Counted from the stretch's first letter, positions 25,266 to 34,713 are shown. The stretch is 64,000 nt of DNA from Salibacterium aidingense DSM 18341 (GCF_000429685.1 NZ_AUCI01000003.1:124001-188000); one strand, 5' to 3'. Numbers and translations: made by a program. Notes: a model not told the origin generated them from the letters alone.

Positions 25266-26552
25266 CTATTTCTTTTTATTGTTTTTCTGTCTTCTTTGCG
25301 CTTTTTCTCTGGCTTTCTTTTTATATCCCGGTTTCACCTTCTTAGGTTTCGGTTCTTTTATTTCTGGAGAAGAAGGACGGCGTTTATTTTTGCTTATATT
25401 GGTAAGTGGACTATCCATCAGGTGGAATTGTTCTTTTTTAAACTCCAGAAACCGGCATGTAATCCCCTGGTTCTCAAGAGACTTCACACGAGGATACTCT
25501 GTTTGTTCATCTACAAGCGTATAAACCTCTCCAGAAGCGCCTGCCCGTCCGGTACGTCCTGCTCTGTGTACATAATATCCCAGCTCATTTGGAAGAGAAT
25601 GGTTAATAATATGTGAGACACCTTTAATGTCCATACCTCTGGCGGCTAGATCCGTCGCCACAAGATACTGTACTTCTAATTTTTCGATGTTTCTCATTAC
25701 CTGTTTGCGCTGACGGGGAGCAATATCACCATGCAGCGTGTCGACCTGTATTCCGGAGGTTATCATAGCATCCGAAACCTCATCAGCTTCCTCTTTCGTC
25801 GAGGTAAATATGATAGCGAAATACGGCCGTAATTGAGCTGCCAGCTGCACCGTCACACCCGTTCGATCTCTATGCTTCAAAGGGATAAAATAATGATCAA
25901 TGGCTGCCGGTGCCGCATGTTCAGGCTGTACCTGCACATGACGAGGGGAACTCATGTACTTTCTTAAAAAAGGCTGTAACTGCTCCGGAATGGTTGCAGA
26001 AAACACCAGCATCTGGAGAGTATCCGGCATTCTTGCTGCTACAGGGTCAATGTCTTCTATAAATCCCATGTCCAGCATTTGATCTGCTTCATCAATCACC
26101 AGCATTTCTACGGCGCTTATGTCAATGGCACCGCTGTCACTCATATCTTTTAACCGCCCCGGCGTCGCGATAATAATGTGAGGCTGTTTTTGAAGCTTTT
26201 CAATAGACTTCTGCCGGTCTGTGCCGCCAGTCAGACTTTTTATTGAAATTCGCTGGCCCTCGCCGTCTTCCAGAAGCTTTCGCAGTTCATGGTGAAGCTG
26301 GGAGGCCAGCTCTCTTGTAGGGGCTGTAATAACTGCCTGAATCTTTTCATTCTCCGGTTCAACACGGGCAGCAACCGGAAGCAGAAAAGCGAGTGTCTTA
26401 CCGGTACCAGTCTGTGACTGCCCGATCACGTCCCTTTTATTTAAAATAGCCGGAATCAGCCTTTCCTGTATTTCCGTCGGCTGGGATATTTTTTGAGTTT
26501 GTAATGCCTCTAATAAATAAGGAGGCAAATTAAAGCGCTGAAAAGCTTTCAT
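25266..26552 (-). CDS. cshB: DEAD-box RNA helicase CshB
   Basis: A 428-residue ATP-dependent RNA helicase. Motifs in order: Q motif (QPTEIQERLIPAIL), I (SQTGTGKT), Ia (APTRELA), GG, Ib (TPGRL), II (DEAD in VIDEADQMLDMGF), III (SAT), IV (IIFTSTK), V (ATDLAARGMDI) and VI (YVHRAGRTGRAG). The C-terminal tail is very basic (KPKKVKPGYKKKAREKAQR) and likely binds RNA. The ATG at 26552 follows AGGAAGGCGG; the upstream in-frame extension from 26621 has no support. The family acts in ribosome assembly and cold adaptation. Synteny (yqfR beside nfo) identifies CshB rather than CshA. Confidence 0.92.
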   Translation of the reverse strand: MKAFQRFNLPPYLLEALQTQKISQPTEIQERLIPAILNKRDVIGQSQTGTGKTLAFLLPVAARVEPENEKIQAVITAPTRELASQLHHELRKLLEDGEGQRISIKSLTGGTDRQKSIEKLQKQPHIIIATPGRLKDMSDSGAIDISAVEMLVIDEADQMLDMGFIEDIDPVAARMPDTLQMLVFSATIPEQLQPFLRKYMSSPRHVQVQPEHAAPAAIDHYFIPLKHRDRTGVTVQLAAQLRPYFAIIFTSTKEEADEVSDAMITSGIQVDTLHGDIAPRQRKQVMRNIEKLEVQYLVATDLAARGMDIKGVSHIINHSLPNELGYYVHRAGRTGRAGASGEVYTLVDEQTEYPRVKSLENQGITCRFLEFKKEQFHLMDSPLTNISKNKRRPSSPEIKEPKPKKVKPGYKKKAREKAQRRQKNNKKK

Positions 26553-26686
26553 TCTTAACCGCCTTCCTGAAAAGTAAACGAAAATGTCCTTGTATCTGCA
26601 CAACAAGGAAGATGCTATCATATTTTATCATAAACATGGCAAAAACACAGCTTTCTTAAACCCCATTTGCAGAAAGGATGATGACA

Positions 26687-27079
26687 TTGTCTTCATTATA
26701 CCCACCTTTTCCACCGGAACCGCGTGTTCCTGGTCCTGCTGCCGATGAATTCAGACAGCCGTTTCCATTTTCTTATCAACCGCCTGTAGAACGAAGTCCG
26801 TTTTCCCCTGCGCCTTTTATATCCCAGGTTCCGTCTTTGCATACCCTGCTCCCCCAGGTTCAGAACATGATACGTATTGCTCAAACCGTTGCTCCATATG
26901 TCAAGCAGTACTATCCCATCGTCCGGCAGCTTCCTACGTTATGGAAACTTTTATCTGCCGCCCCTTCGACGGGATTTTCGGAAGGTGTTTTGGAGGATAC
27001 GGAAAAAACAACAAATTACGATTGGAATACGGCCGATATAGATGACTTTGATACCCCACCTCCGAAACTGTATATATAG
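26687..27079 (+). CDS. yqfQ: VrrA/YqfQ-like protein
   Basis: A 130-residue protein, proline-rich at the N-terminus (about 1-50), with a short conserved helix VQNMIRIAQTVAPYVKQYYPIV followed by PTLWKLL, the core of the YqfQ/VrrA family. The acidic tail ends PPPKLYI. Function is unknown; some Bacillus members contain variable repeats. I chose TTG at 26687, 6 bases after AAAGGATG; the ATGs at 26678 and 26681 are part of or too close to that site. It lies between cshB and ispH as in B. subtilis, with the same strand as ispH. Confidence 0.75.
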   Translation: MSSLYPPFPPEPRVPGPAADEFRQPFPFSYQPPVERSPFSPAPFISQVPSLHTLLPQVQNMIRIAQTVAPYVKQYYPIVRQLPTLWKLLSAAPSTGFSEGVLEDTEKTTNYDWNTADIDDFDTPPPKLYI

Positions 27080-27114
27080 GGCCCGCAGTCATCGACTTTC
27101 GACCATCGTCTTCT

Positions 27115-27143
27115 TTTACAATTAGCAGTATAGATAGTATAAT
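27115..27143 (+). promoter_or_regulatory. Sigma-A promoter for ispH
   Basis: TTTACA, exactly 17 bases, TATAAT, about 90 bases before the start codon. Confidence 0.7.
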
Positions 27144-27184
27144 GACCGTAGCATTCAACTGATAGAGCATTTGCAATGCGTGCG

Positions 27185-27209
27185 CGTCTATTGAATAGAC
27201 GACTATAAT
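27185..27209 (+). promoter_or_regulatory. Palindrome and second TATAAT in the ispH leader
   Basis: CGTCTATT-G-AATAGACG is a near-perfect 8-bp inverted repeat with a single centre base, followed two bases later by TATAAT. It could be an operator, a second promoter or a leader hairpin. Confidence 0.35.
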
Positions 27210-27234
27210 GGAATCAGTTTCAGAGGAGGCTGTT

Positions 27235-28182
27235 ATGGAAGTTATTAAGATATCCCCGAGGGGCTATTGCTACGGTGTTGTCGACGCGATGGTACTGGCA
27301 AAACAAGCGGCCAGTAATTTAGAACTGCCGCGCCCTATTTATATTTTGGGAATGATCGTTCATAATACACACGTTACCGAGGCTTTTGATGAAGAAGGTA
27401 TCATTTCTTTGGACGGGCCCAACCGTTTAGAAATTCTGAGAGAAGTGGAAAAAGGAACGGTGATTTTCACCGCTCACGGTGTTTCCCCGGAAGTGCGTGA
27501 GCTGGCAAGAGAAAAAGGATTGACCACGGTGGATGCCACCTGCCCGGATGTTACACGCACCCATGATTTAATCCGTGATAAAAAAGAAGAGGGCTACCAC
27601 ATCATTTATATCGGCAAAAAGGGGCATCCTGAGCCGGAAGGTGCCGTGGGCGTTGCTCCTGATGTCGTCCATCTGGTGGAAACCATGGATGACGTTAAGG
27701 AACTCGATATCCCAACCAATAAAATTACTATCACCAATCAGACGACGATGAGCCAGTGGGATGTTTCCGATATCATGAGTGAAGCCTTAAACCGCTTCCC
27801 TGATGCAGAGATTCACAATGAAATCTGCATGGCGACCCAGGTTCGTCAGGAAGCTGTCGCGGAACAGGCAAAAGAGGCAGAATTAATGCTCGTTATCGGG
27901 GATCCAAAGAGTAATAATTCCAACCGGCTTGCCCAGGTATCGGAAAACATCGCCGGGACACCGGCACGCCGCATTGCCGATATCTCCGAACTGAACCTGG
28001 AGTGGCTGCAGGGAATTGAGACGATTGCTGTCACCGCAGGTGCTTCTACTCCGACACCAATCACGAAAGAAGTGATTGAGTTCTTGAAACAGTACGATGA
28101 AAATGATCCATCTACCTGGAATGCGGAAAAACAGGTAGAAACGTCCAAAATCCTTCCGAAAGTGAAGACGAAATCAAAGTAA
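27235..28182 (+). CDS. ispH: 4-hydroxy-3-methylbut-2-enyl diphosphate reductase (LytB)
   Basis: A 315-residue iron-sulfur enzyme that makes IPP and DMAPP in the last MEP pathway step. The three conserved cysteines are Cys12 (RGYCYGV), Cys103 (DATCPDV) and Cys198 (EICMATQ). TAHGVSP, the NQTTMSQ block and ITAGAST-like VTAGASTPT are present. The ATG at 27235 has AGAGGAGG 5 bases upstream; the frame from 27208 has no ribosome binding site. It has its own promoter and terminators at 28405-28505. B. subtilis ispH (yqfP) has the same neighbours. Confidence 0.95.
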   Translation: MEVIKISPRGYCYGVVDAMVLAKQAASNLELPRPIYILGMIVHNTHVTEAFDEEGIISLDGPNRLEILREVEKGTVIFTAHGVSPEVRELAREKGLTTVDATCPDVTRTHDLIRDKKEEGYHIIYIGKKGHPEPEGAVGVAPDVVHLVETMDDVKELDIPTNKITITNQTTMSQWDVSDIMSEALNRFPDAEIHNEICMATQVRQEAVAEQAKEAELMLVIGDPKSNNSNRLAQVSENIAGTPARRIADISELNLEWLQGIETIAVTAGASTPTPITKEVIEFLKQYDENDPSTWNAEKQVETSKILPKVKTKSK

Positions 28183-28199
28183 ATAGGATAGACAAAGTG

Positions 28200-28375
28200 G
28201 CTCCGTTATATGGCGGATTTTACAGTCCGTGGAGGCTTTTTCGGACATATATTCCGCTATCAAAGCTTGCGACTGCTTCTATAACGTTGAAAAGGGGAAA
28301 TAGCGGCACAAATGTCCCATCTCTCCTTCAAAAGGGGAAAAATCAGAGAAATAGCGGAATATATGTCCGCCCGCC
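28200..28375. repeat. Nested-palindrome repeat, copy 1
   Basis: A 19-base arm CGGACATATATTCCGCTAT (28242-28260) is repeated as its exact inverse complement at 28351-28369. A third diverged direct copy (ATAGCGGCACAAATGTCC) sits at 28300-28317, and TCTCCTTCAAAA lies between. The same motif family recurs at 63753-63930. Not coding. Confidence 0.75.
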
Positions 28376-28404
28376 GTTGTGATAAAACGGAAGACGGACG
28401 CTTC

Positions 28405-28435
28405 GGAGCTGTATCAAAAGATACAGCTCCTTTTC
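28405..28435 (+). terminator. Terminator after ispH
   Basis: GGAGCTGTATC pairs with GATACAGCTCC around a four-base AAAA loop, then TTTT. Confidence 0.9.
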
Positions 28436-28450
28436 TATGAGGAGGGCGGA

Positions 28451-28505
28451 CGGCCCGCCTGCAGCGCATATCTTCGTGGTTCCCCAGTTGCGGGCCGGTT
28501 TTTTA
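28451..28505 (+). terminator. Second terminator downstream of ispH
   Basis: CGGCCCGC pairs with GCGGGCCG across a 31-base loop and is followed by GTTTTTTATTTT, just before the convergent yqfO stop. Confidence 0.6.
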
Positions 28506-28507
28506 TT

Positions 28508-29626
28508 TTATTTAAAGCGGAACGGTTCAGTTGTAACGTCGGAAGCAATAAAAGTTGTCTCATATTTGGCCGGCTCCACCAGCGTTTCCATTTTTCGTTT
28601 CACGCCTTTCTTCATAATCTTTTCTATATGATGGCCTGGATCGATCATACTTAACCCTTCCAGCGCGGCATCCTGCGCGACGTGATAATACAAATCACCG
28701 GTGATATAGACGTCTGCTCCTTTTCTTAACGCGTAATTCCAGTATTTATTGCCGTCTCCTCCCAGGATGGCAACTTTTCTGACTTCCTTCGGTTCTGGTC
28801 CGGCAGTACGGATATGGGAGACATCAAAGGCCTCTTTCACGTTTTCAATAAAAGTCTCAAAGGAAACAGGCTTCTTCATATAGCCGGCCCTTCCCAGCCC
28901 AAGGATCTCCCCTTCAAGATCCAGGGGATATACATCGTAAGCTGGTTCTTCATAGGGATGCGCTTTTTCCAGCGCTTTGATAACGCAGGGTAACATGTTT
29001 TCGGGTACAATGGTTTCCATTCTTTTTTCCGCAGCATACTCCATTTTCCCCTGCGTACCTAAATAAGGGTCCGTATTGTCCCCGGGGATAAATGTCCCCG
29101 TTCCCCCGGCAGTAAATGTACAGTGACTGTAATCACCGATATGTCCTGCTCCTGCATCGCCGAGCGCCTGACGGACGGTTTCCACATGATCCTCTGGAAC
29201 AAAAGCAGTCAGTTTCTTTAACGGAATTTCCTGCGTTGGTACCAGCACTTCCGTGTGTTCCAGACCCAGTGCTTCAGCCAGCATATCATTTACTCCGCCG
29301 CCGGCTATATCCAGATTCGTATGAGCGGCGTACACAGCAATATCATGTTTTATACATTTTTCAATAATAGGTCCCTGTCCCCTCGATGTCTCTATTTGTT
29401 TTAACGGTTTAAAGATAAGAGGGTGATGAGCAATAATTAAATCTACATTTTTTCTTACCGCTTCGTCAACTACTTCTTCGGAGACATCCAGGGCGGTCAT
29501 TACCTGACGGACCGGTTTATTTAACGTGCCAAGCATGAGCCCTGCTTTATCCCCTTCCAGAGCCAGTGACTTGGGCGCCCACTGTTCAAACGCTTGAATA
29601 ACGGCCTGACCATTAGCTGGTTTCAT
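28508..29626 (-). CDS. yqfO: Nif3-like dinuclear metal-centre protein (YqfO)
   Basis: A 372-residue Nif3/YbgI family protein; B. subtilis YqfO is reported to bind and hydrolyse GTP or related compounds in vitro, and the cellular role is unsettled. The N-terminal metal-binding half has IIAHHPLIFKPLK and YAAHTNLDIAGGGVND. A CutA/PII-like insertion occupies about residues 130-225 (KLTAFVPEDHVETVRQALG to HPYEEPAYDV). The second metal half ends VYITGDLYYHVAQDA and LSMIDPGHHIEK. It overlaps the end of trmK by 14 bases and is translated as its downstream partner. Confidence 0.9.
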   Translation of the reverse strand: MKPANGQAVIQAFEQWAPKSLALEGDKAGLMLGTLNKPVRQVMTALDVSEEVVDEAVRKNVDLIIAHHPLIFKPLKQIETSRGQGPIIEKCIKHDIAVYAAHTNLDIAGGGVNDMLAEALGLEHTEVLVPTQEIPLKKLTAFVPEDHVETVRQALGDAGAGHIGDYSHCTFTAGGTGTFIPGDNTDPYLGTQGKMEYAAEKRMETIVPENMLPCVIKALEKAHPYEEPAYDVYPLDLEGEILGLGRAGYMKKPVSFETFIENVKEAFDVSHIRTAGPEPKEVRKVAILGGDGNKYWNYALRKGADVYITGDLYYHVAQDAALEGLSMIDPGHHIEKIMKKGVKRKMETLVEPAKYETTFIASDVTTEPFRFK

Positions 29627-30344
29627 ATGTTAAAACCTCCTCAGCCAAATTTATTTTCTTTTGTAGTTCTCTCTTTTTTGCAGCTACCTGCCGCGGTTCC
29701 TCTGCTTTATTTAGTTCGCTTATAATGGTTTCCCACTGCTTCTTTTCCCTCGACCACTTTTTTACAAAAGCCCTATTCTTCTTCTGGAGCAAAAATGGGC
29801 CAAATAACAGCTCGGCCTCTATTCTTTCCATGTTATCACTATAAGGTTTGTCTCCGTTCCCTTTCACAGCAGTTAAAATTTCATAAATTTTTCCGCTTTC
29901 TTCTATTATACTTTCCGAAGTCAGCTGCCAGTGGTTATGGAGTAGCCATCTGCGGATTTCTTCCGCGCCAAGGTTAGGCTGCAGAATAAGTCGTTGTACA
30001 TTCTGCAGGGGGCAGGTCCCCTCGTTCAACATGGAAGTGATCAGGGCTCCCCCCATTCCTGCGATAATGACGGTGTCCACATTGTCTTCTTTTTTTAGTG
30101 CCTGCAGCCCGTCCCCTGCCCTTGTTATTATACGGGATTCTAATTGTTCGGCTGCGATATTATTCCGGGCCGACTCGAGAGGGCCGGCATTGACATCAGA
30201 AGCAATGGCAGAAACCGCTGTACCTTGTTTCACCGCATAAATAGGCAGAATTCCATGATCCGTTCCTATATCTGCTATTACCGCTCCTGCTGGAATATGT
30301 TCAGCAACCGCAAAAAGTCTCTTCGACAAATGATTTTTGTTCAT
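29613..30344 (-). CDS. trmK: tRNA (adenine(22)-N1)-methyltransferase
   Basis: A 243-residue Rossmann methyltransferase that methylates A22 in bacterial tRNAs. The SAM loop is VIADIGTDHGILPIYAV (near residues 19-35). The second acidic motif is SAIASDVNAGPLESA, and the catalytic-region motif is DTVIIAGMGGALI, followed by the coiled-coil C-terminal domain rich in Lys and Glu (about 175-235). It overlaps yqfO by 14 bases, an arrangement conserved in Bacillaceae (yqfN-yqfO). Confidence 0.93.
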   Translation of the reverse strand: MNKNHLSKRLFAVAEHIPAGAVIADIGTDHGILPIYAVKQGTAVSAIASDVNAGPLESARNNIAAEQLESRIITRAGDGLQALKKEDNVDTVIIAGMGGALITSMLNEGTCPLQNVQRLILQPNLGAEEIRRWLLHNHWQLTSESIIEESGKIYEILTAVKGNGDKPYSDNMERIEAELLFGPFLLQKKNRAFVKKWSREKKQWETIISELNKAEEPRQVAAKKRELQKKINLAEEVLTYETS

Positions 30345-30370
30345 CCTTTTTCTTTTCCTCTCTTATATGG

Positions 30371-30407
30371 AAAAGAAGGAGAGGCAGCGCGGCCCCTCCT
30401 TCTTTTT
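30371..30407 (-). terminator. Terminator after cccA
   Basis: AAAAGAAGGAG pairs with CTCCTTCTTTTT across an AGGCAGCGCGGCCC loop with partial pairing; the T run on the minus strand is interrupted by one C. Confidence 0.75.
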
Positions 30408-30765
30408 ATTCTTCTGAAAGCGACATCAGGTATTCTGCAATAGCCTGCGCTTCTTCTGCATTGGCAATACCGCTCGGCATATCGCCGGTACCATTCTGAG
30501 CAATATCAGCAATCTCCTCTGCTGAATATTTCTCTCCTGCCGTGGTAAGATCAGGGCCGCTGGCTCCTTCTAAGTTGTCGCCATGACAGGACACGCAGTT
30601 TTCCATTGCAACTTCTTCCCCGTATTCCACCGGGTCTTGTTCTGCCGCTTCTTCCTCGCCGCCGTCACCTGCCTGTTGATTCACTCCCACAAGGGATAAA
30701 CCTAAAGTCAACAGCAAACCGGCAACCGCAATGAGGAAAAACGGAATGAGAGGTTTACCTTTCAC
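30406..30765 (-). CDS. cccA: Membrane-anchored cytochrome c550
   Basis: A 119-residue small cytochrome c. The anchor is PLIPFFLIAVAGLLLTLGLSLVG (residues about 5-27), then an acidic linker, then the heme domain with CVSCH at residues 57-61 and the distal Met ligand in GDMPSGI. It transfers electrons on the outer face of the membrane. The GTG at 30765 was chosen: GGGGG stands 8 bases before it, and the resulting MKGKPLIPFFLIA matches Bacillus CccA. The in-frame ATG two codons upstream is too near that site, and the ORF from 30822 is too long. Located before sigA as in B. subtilis. Confidence 0.9.
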   Translation of the reverse strand: MKGKPLIPFFLIAVAGLLLTLGLSLVGVNQQAGDGGEEEAAEQDPVEYGEEVAMENCVSCHGDNLEGASGPDLTTAGEKYSAEEIADIAQNGTGDMPSGIANAEEAQAIAEYLMSLSEE

Positions 30766-30916
30766 GACCATTTCCCCCTTTTCTCTATGTACTTCAAAAG
30801 AAGAAGCGTTATAATTCCGCATTCCTTCTCATTTTACTTTATTCTTATCGTTTAGAAAAGACTATAACCAGACTTTTATAGTTTTTGTCACAACCTGTTC
30901 AAATATCCCGCTTTTT

Positions 30917-31474
30917 TCAGGAGGCCGCGGAAAACAGCACAGCCAAAATGATTCCGGCCGCTCCGGCCCATTTTAAATACGTCAGCTTCCAATAAAACCC
31001 GGCCAGAAGCCAGACAGAACAATGAAAAAGGATGGTTAGATGGAGCAGGATATTATTTTCTTCAAACCGCATCACTGTTGTGGTGCTTCCAATGAAAAGG
31101 AGGAGAGCCCCTGCGGAGATAAGAATATGAAATAGAATATGGTCCCTTCTTCTTCTCGCATAAAAAGCCATAGCAAAGACAAACGCTGCTAAGATAAGAT
31201 GCGAGAGCGTTTGCAAAAGGAGAGAAAAAGAAGTAAAATAAATAACAATAAATGTTAAAATTAAAGCAGCCGCAGCTGCAAGCAGCATGGTAAGCACAAC
31301 ACCGAAGTTATGGGGGGAAGGAGAAAGGGAAGGCGTATTATCTTCCATTTCATCCGCTTCCTCCCCTTCGGAGTACAGCATTAATAAAAAGTTACAATAT
31401 TGATCCGGCAGCAGTTGATTCGCCTTCCAATATCTTATTTCCTTTAAAATAATGTCTTTTCTTTCTTCATCCAT
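30917..31474 (-). CDS. Integral membrane protein of unknown function
   Basis: A 185-residue protein. The N-terminal cytoplasmic ~60 residues (DEERKDIILKEIRYWKANQLLPDQYCNFLLMLYSEG) form a conserved helical domain seen at the start of several Bacillaceae DUF2157-like membrane proteins. Four or five membrane segments follow (VVLTMLLAAAAALILTFIVIYF, LSHLILAAFVFAMAFYA, ILFHILISAGALLLFIG, LTILFHCSVWLLAGFYW, WAGAAGIILAVLFSA). The ATG at 31474 has GGAG 6 bases upstream; the longer frame begins inside the sigA intergenic region and lacks one. It lies between sigA and cccA, where B. subtilis has no equivalent that I recall. Confidence 0.7.
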   Translation of the reverse strand: MDEERKDIILKEIRYWKANQLLPDQYCNFLLMLYSEGEEADEMEDNTPSLSPSPHNFGVVLTMLLAAAAALILTFIVIYFTSFSLLLQTLSHLILAAFVFAMAFYARRRRDHILFHILISAGALLLFIGSTTTVMRFEENNILLHLTILFHCSVWLLAGFYWKLTYLKWAGAAGIILAVLFSAAS

Positions 31475-31606
31475 TCTAATCTCCTCTGTCTGAATACAGG
31501 GGTGTAGGCAGCCGGCTGCTGCCATCTGGCACGATAAGGAGGGTACCAAAAGGAAAAAGATTGCCTCCTGTTTCTGTTCTAGAGACAATCCCGGTATTCC
31601 TTCCAA

Positions 31607-32725
31607 TTAATCCAAAAAATCTTTTAGACGCTTGCTCCGGCTTGGATGACGAAGCTTCCGCAATGCTTTGGCTTCAATCTGGCGGATACGTTCCCTGGTC
31701 ACGCCGAATACTTTTCCAACCTCTTCAAGTGTGCGTGTTCTTCCGTCATCAAGACCAAAACGGAGACGCAGCACATTTTCTTCCCGGTCCGTCAGGGTGT
31801 CCAGGACATCTTCCAGCTGCTCTTTCAAGAGTTCATACGCGGCTGCATCAGACGGCGCTGTAGCCTCCTGGTCTTCAATAAAGTCGCCGAGATGGGAATC
31901 ATCCTCTTCCCCAATCGGGGTTTCAAGGGACACCGGTTCCTGGGCGATTTTCAGGATTTCCCGGACTTTATCCGGGGTCAGGTCCATTTCTTTGGAGACT
32001 TCTTCCGGCGTCGGTTCCCGTCCCAGATCCTGCAGCAGCTGGCGCTGGACCCGTATAAGCTTGTTTATGGTTTCCACCATGTGAACAGGAATACGGATCG
32101 TTCTGGCCTGGTCGGCGATGGCCCTTGTGATGGCCTGACGTATCCACCATGTCGCATACGTGCTGAACTTAAACCCTTTATCATAATCAAATTTTTCTAC
32201 GGCTTTAATTAGTCCCATATTTCCTTCCTGAATAAGGTCCAGAAACAGCATGCCGCGGCCTACATATCTTTTCGCGATCGAAACCACAAGACGGAGGTTT
32301 GCTTCCGCAAGACGCCGTTTTGCTTCATCATCGCCTTCTTCTATTTGTTTGGCATACGTGATTTCTTCCTGAGCAGATAAGAGTGGAACCCTGCCGATTT
32401 CCTTCAAGTACATTCTTACCGGGTCATTAATTTTAATCCCGGGCGGTACACTTAAGTCATTTAAATCAAGTTCTTCTTCCTCTTTTTCGACCTGTTCCAT
32501 GCTGGGGACCTCTTCCCCTTCGTTTAATAAATCAATACCTTGTTCTCCAAGGTATTCAAAAAACTCGTCCATCTGTTCCGAATCCTGGTCATATGGGGCA
32601 AGTTTTTCTGTTATTTCAGCATACGAGAGTACTCCTCGTTTTTTACCGGTTTCGAGTAACTGTTCTTTCACTTGATCGATCGACATTTCACCTTCCGCGA
32701 GCGGGCGCGTTGGTTTTTCAGCCAT
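31607..32725 (-). CDS. sigA: RNA polymerase principal sigma factor (SigA)
   Basis: A 372-residue housekeeping sigma factor. Region 1.1 (about 1-75) is acidic. Region 1.2-2 contains [17 protein letters not shown] and the -10 recognition stretch [21 protein letters not shown]. Region 3 ([18 protein letters not shown]) and region 4.2 with the -35 recognition helix ([20 protein letters not shown]) are complete, ending SKRLKDFLD. The ATG at 32725 has AAGGAGGGG 7 bases before it; the ORF from 32776 has none. It follows dnaG by 125 bases, preserving the dnaG-sigA macromolecular synthesis operon. Confidence 0.97.
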   Translation of the reverse strand: MAEKPTRPLAEGEMSIDQVKEQLLETGKKRGVLSYAEITEKLAPYDQDSEQMDEFFEYLGEQGIDLLNEGEEVPSMEQVEKEEEELDLNDLSVPPGIKINDPVRMYLKEIGRVPLLSAQEEITYAKQIEEGDDEAKRRLAEANLRLVVSIAKRYVGRGMLFLDLIQEGNMGLIKAVEKFDYDKGFKFSTYATWWIRQAITRAIADQARTIRIPVHMVETINKLIRVQRQLLQDLGREPTPEEVSKEMDLTPDKVREILKIAQEPVSLETPIGEEDDSHLGDFIEDQEATAPSDAAAYELLKEQLEDVLDTLTDREENVLRLRFGLDDGRTRTLEEVGKVFGVTRERIRQIEAKALRKLRHPSRSKRLKDFLD

Positions 32726-32850
32726 TCTCGATCCCCTCCTTCCATTCTTCAAACCGCTATATCTCTCTCGGGACACTCTCCATATTCAGAAAAATGTTTC
32801 TTTCCACCCGAAAATAATAAAAAATAACATTATATCTTACTTTAACGAGT

Positions 32851-34680
32851 TTATTTTTGCAAGGCTTTTTTCATGTCAATTATTTCGTTTCCCAGCTTAA
32901 CAGCAAGCTCTACATCTTGATTTCTTTCTGCTTCTTTCATTTTTTGTTTGATTTGTTCTATTTCTACCCATTTTGGGTAATTTTTAATCTCATCTATATA
33001 ATCAACCAATTCATTTTCCGACATGTGCTCCGTAATGTCAAGCATAGCAATGTCAGAAGCTTCTTTGATAAGATCCGGGTCATGCAGGTGATTGATAAAT
33101 GTCCCGGGGTCTGCCGGCTTTCCATCAGCATAGTAGGCATAAAGGTGCGCGGCCAGGGCAATGTGGTTTTCTATATTAAAATTGCCGCCCAGCCGTTCCT
33201 GTACCTCCAGAGACGCCTGACTGTCCCGCATCATATGAGCAAGCAGATACCTTTCCGCATTGTGAAAAGCAGGCAGCAGCCGTTCTTTTGAATAATCTTC
33301 CACATTCCAGCGTTTTTGTCTGCCGCTGAAGCGGTATTCTCTGTTGTTTTTACCTGCTCCGTTTCTGACATTCTCTTTATATATCCGGTACTGCTCCTGT
33401 TTTAAAGCATCCAGAGACAGAGAAAATTCTTCCGCCAGCTGTCTTAGATAAAAATCTCTTTCAACTGCTTTGGAAAGGTGAGTTATCTCTTTTAACACCT
33501 CTTCGATATACCGCAGTCTATCTCCTTCATCCTGAAGATTTTTATCCTTTTTCAGGGCCTGGATTTTAAAGCTCATAAAAGGAACTGCCGACTCAATCAC
33601 TTCTTTTCGGAAACGCTCTGACCCGTAAGTCTGAATATAATCATCCGGATCCATCCGGGCAGGAAGGACAGCTACCTCAACAAGCAATCCCTGCTGTTCC
33701 AGAATTTCTCCCGACTTTTGGGCCGCTCCTTGTCCCGCATTATCTCCATCGTAGCAGATAATAATACGTTCCGTATTACGACGTATGATTTGAGCCTGTC
33801 TTTCGGTTAAAGAAGTTCCAAGAGAAGCCACGCCATTTTTCACGCCAGCCGTATTCGCAGCAATAACATCCGCGTATCCCTCAAATAACACTGCTGCATT
33901 CTGTCTTCGAATATCAGGTCTAGCTATATCAAAGCCGTACAGCAGCTCATTTTTATGAAAAATAGGGGAGTCCGGACTGTTCAAGTATTTGGGTTCTGCC
34001 TCTCCCAGGCTGCGTCCTCCAAAACCAACCGTATGGCCCTGCAGTTCACGAATCGGGAACATAATCCTATGACGGAAACGGTCCCGCAGTTCCCAGTTCG
34101 ATTCCTGACGAAGCAGCAGTCCGCACGTTTCCATCTCCTCCAGGTCATATCCCCGTTTTTCCAGCAGCCCCTTTAACACGTCCGGCTGGTCCGGAGAACA
34201 GCCAAGCTGGAATCGTTCCATCACTTCCGGGGTAAAGCCCCGCTCCAGGAGATAGTCATAGGACTGTTTCCCCTGTTCCGTATTCATTAACACATGATGG
34301 TAAAATTTAGCCGCCAGCTCATGAGCTTCCTTCTTTTCCTGATGCACCGATGCTGTTTCGTGTTCCGCATTAGAATATCCAACATCAGGGACCGATATTC
34401 CAGTTTTATCCGCAAGTTTCTTTACGGCATCCACAAATACCAGATTTTCCATCTCCATAACGAAGGTAATGGCATTTCCTCCGACGCCGCATCCAAAACA
34501 GTGATAAAGCTGTTTCTCCGGGGAAACCGAAAAAGAAGGAGTCTTTTCCCCATGAAAGGGACAAAGCCCCAGATAGTGTTTTCCCTGTTTTTTTAACTGG
34601 ATATGTTCACTAACAATATCGACAATATCCAGAGATTGTTGAATCTCGGAAATCGTTTCTTCTGGAATATATGCTGCCAA
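32851..34680 (-). CDS. dnaG: DNA primase
   Basis: A 609-residue primase that lays RNA primers for replication. The CHC2 zinc-binding domain is LCPFHGEKTPSFSVSPEK followed by YHCFGCGVGGNAI (residues about 40-75). The catalytic TOPRIM region includes LFEGYADVIAAN and IICYDGDNAGQGAA, then MDPDDYI. The C-terminal helicase-interaction domain occupies about residues 450-609. The start is TTG at 34680 (MAAYIPEETISEIQQ), with GGGTG upstream and no competing ATG. It follows the yqxD homologue by 33 bases and precedes sigA. Confidence 0.95.
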   Translation of the reverse strand: MAAYIPEETISEIQQSLDIVDIVSEHIQLKKQGKHYLGLCPFHGEKTPSFSVSPEKQLYHCFGCGVGGNAITFVMEMENLVFVDAVKKLADKTGISVPDVGYSNAEHETASVHQEKKEAHELAAKFYHHVLMNTEQGKQSYDYLLERGFTPEVMERFQLGCSPDQPDVLKGLLEKRGYDLEEMETCGLLLRQESNWELRDRFRHRIMFPIRELQGHTVGFGGRSLGEAEPKYLNSPDSPIFHKNELLYGFDIARPDIRRQNAAVLFEGYADVIAANTAGVKNGVASLGTSLTERQAQIIRRNTERIIICYDGDNAGQGAAQKSGEILEQQGLLVEVAVLPARMDPDDYIQTYGSERFRKEVIESAVPFMSFKIQALKKDKNLQDEGDRLRYIEEVLKEITHLSKAVERDFYLRQLAEEFSLSLDALKQEQYRIYKENVRNGAGKNNREYRFSGRQKRWNVEDYSKERLLPAFHNAERYLLAHMMRDSQASLEVQERLGGNFNIENHIALAAHLYAYYADGKPADPGTFINHLHDPDLIKEASDIAMLDITEHMSENELVDYIDEIKNYPKWVEIEQIKQKMKEAERNQDVELAVKLGNEIIDMKKALQK

Positions 34681-34713
34681 CTTTCATCACCCGTTTTTTT
34701 AAGCAGATACCTA

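Noticed and set aside
28197-28382. Plus-strand frame covering the nested-palindrome repeat after ispH
   Set aside because: It lies wholly in the repeat, has no Shine-Dalgarno and is broken in copy 2.
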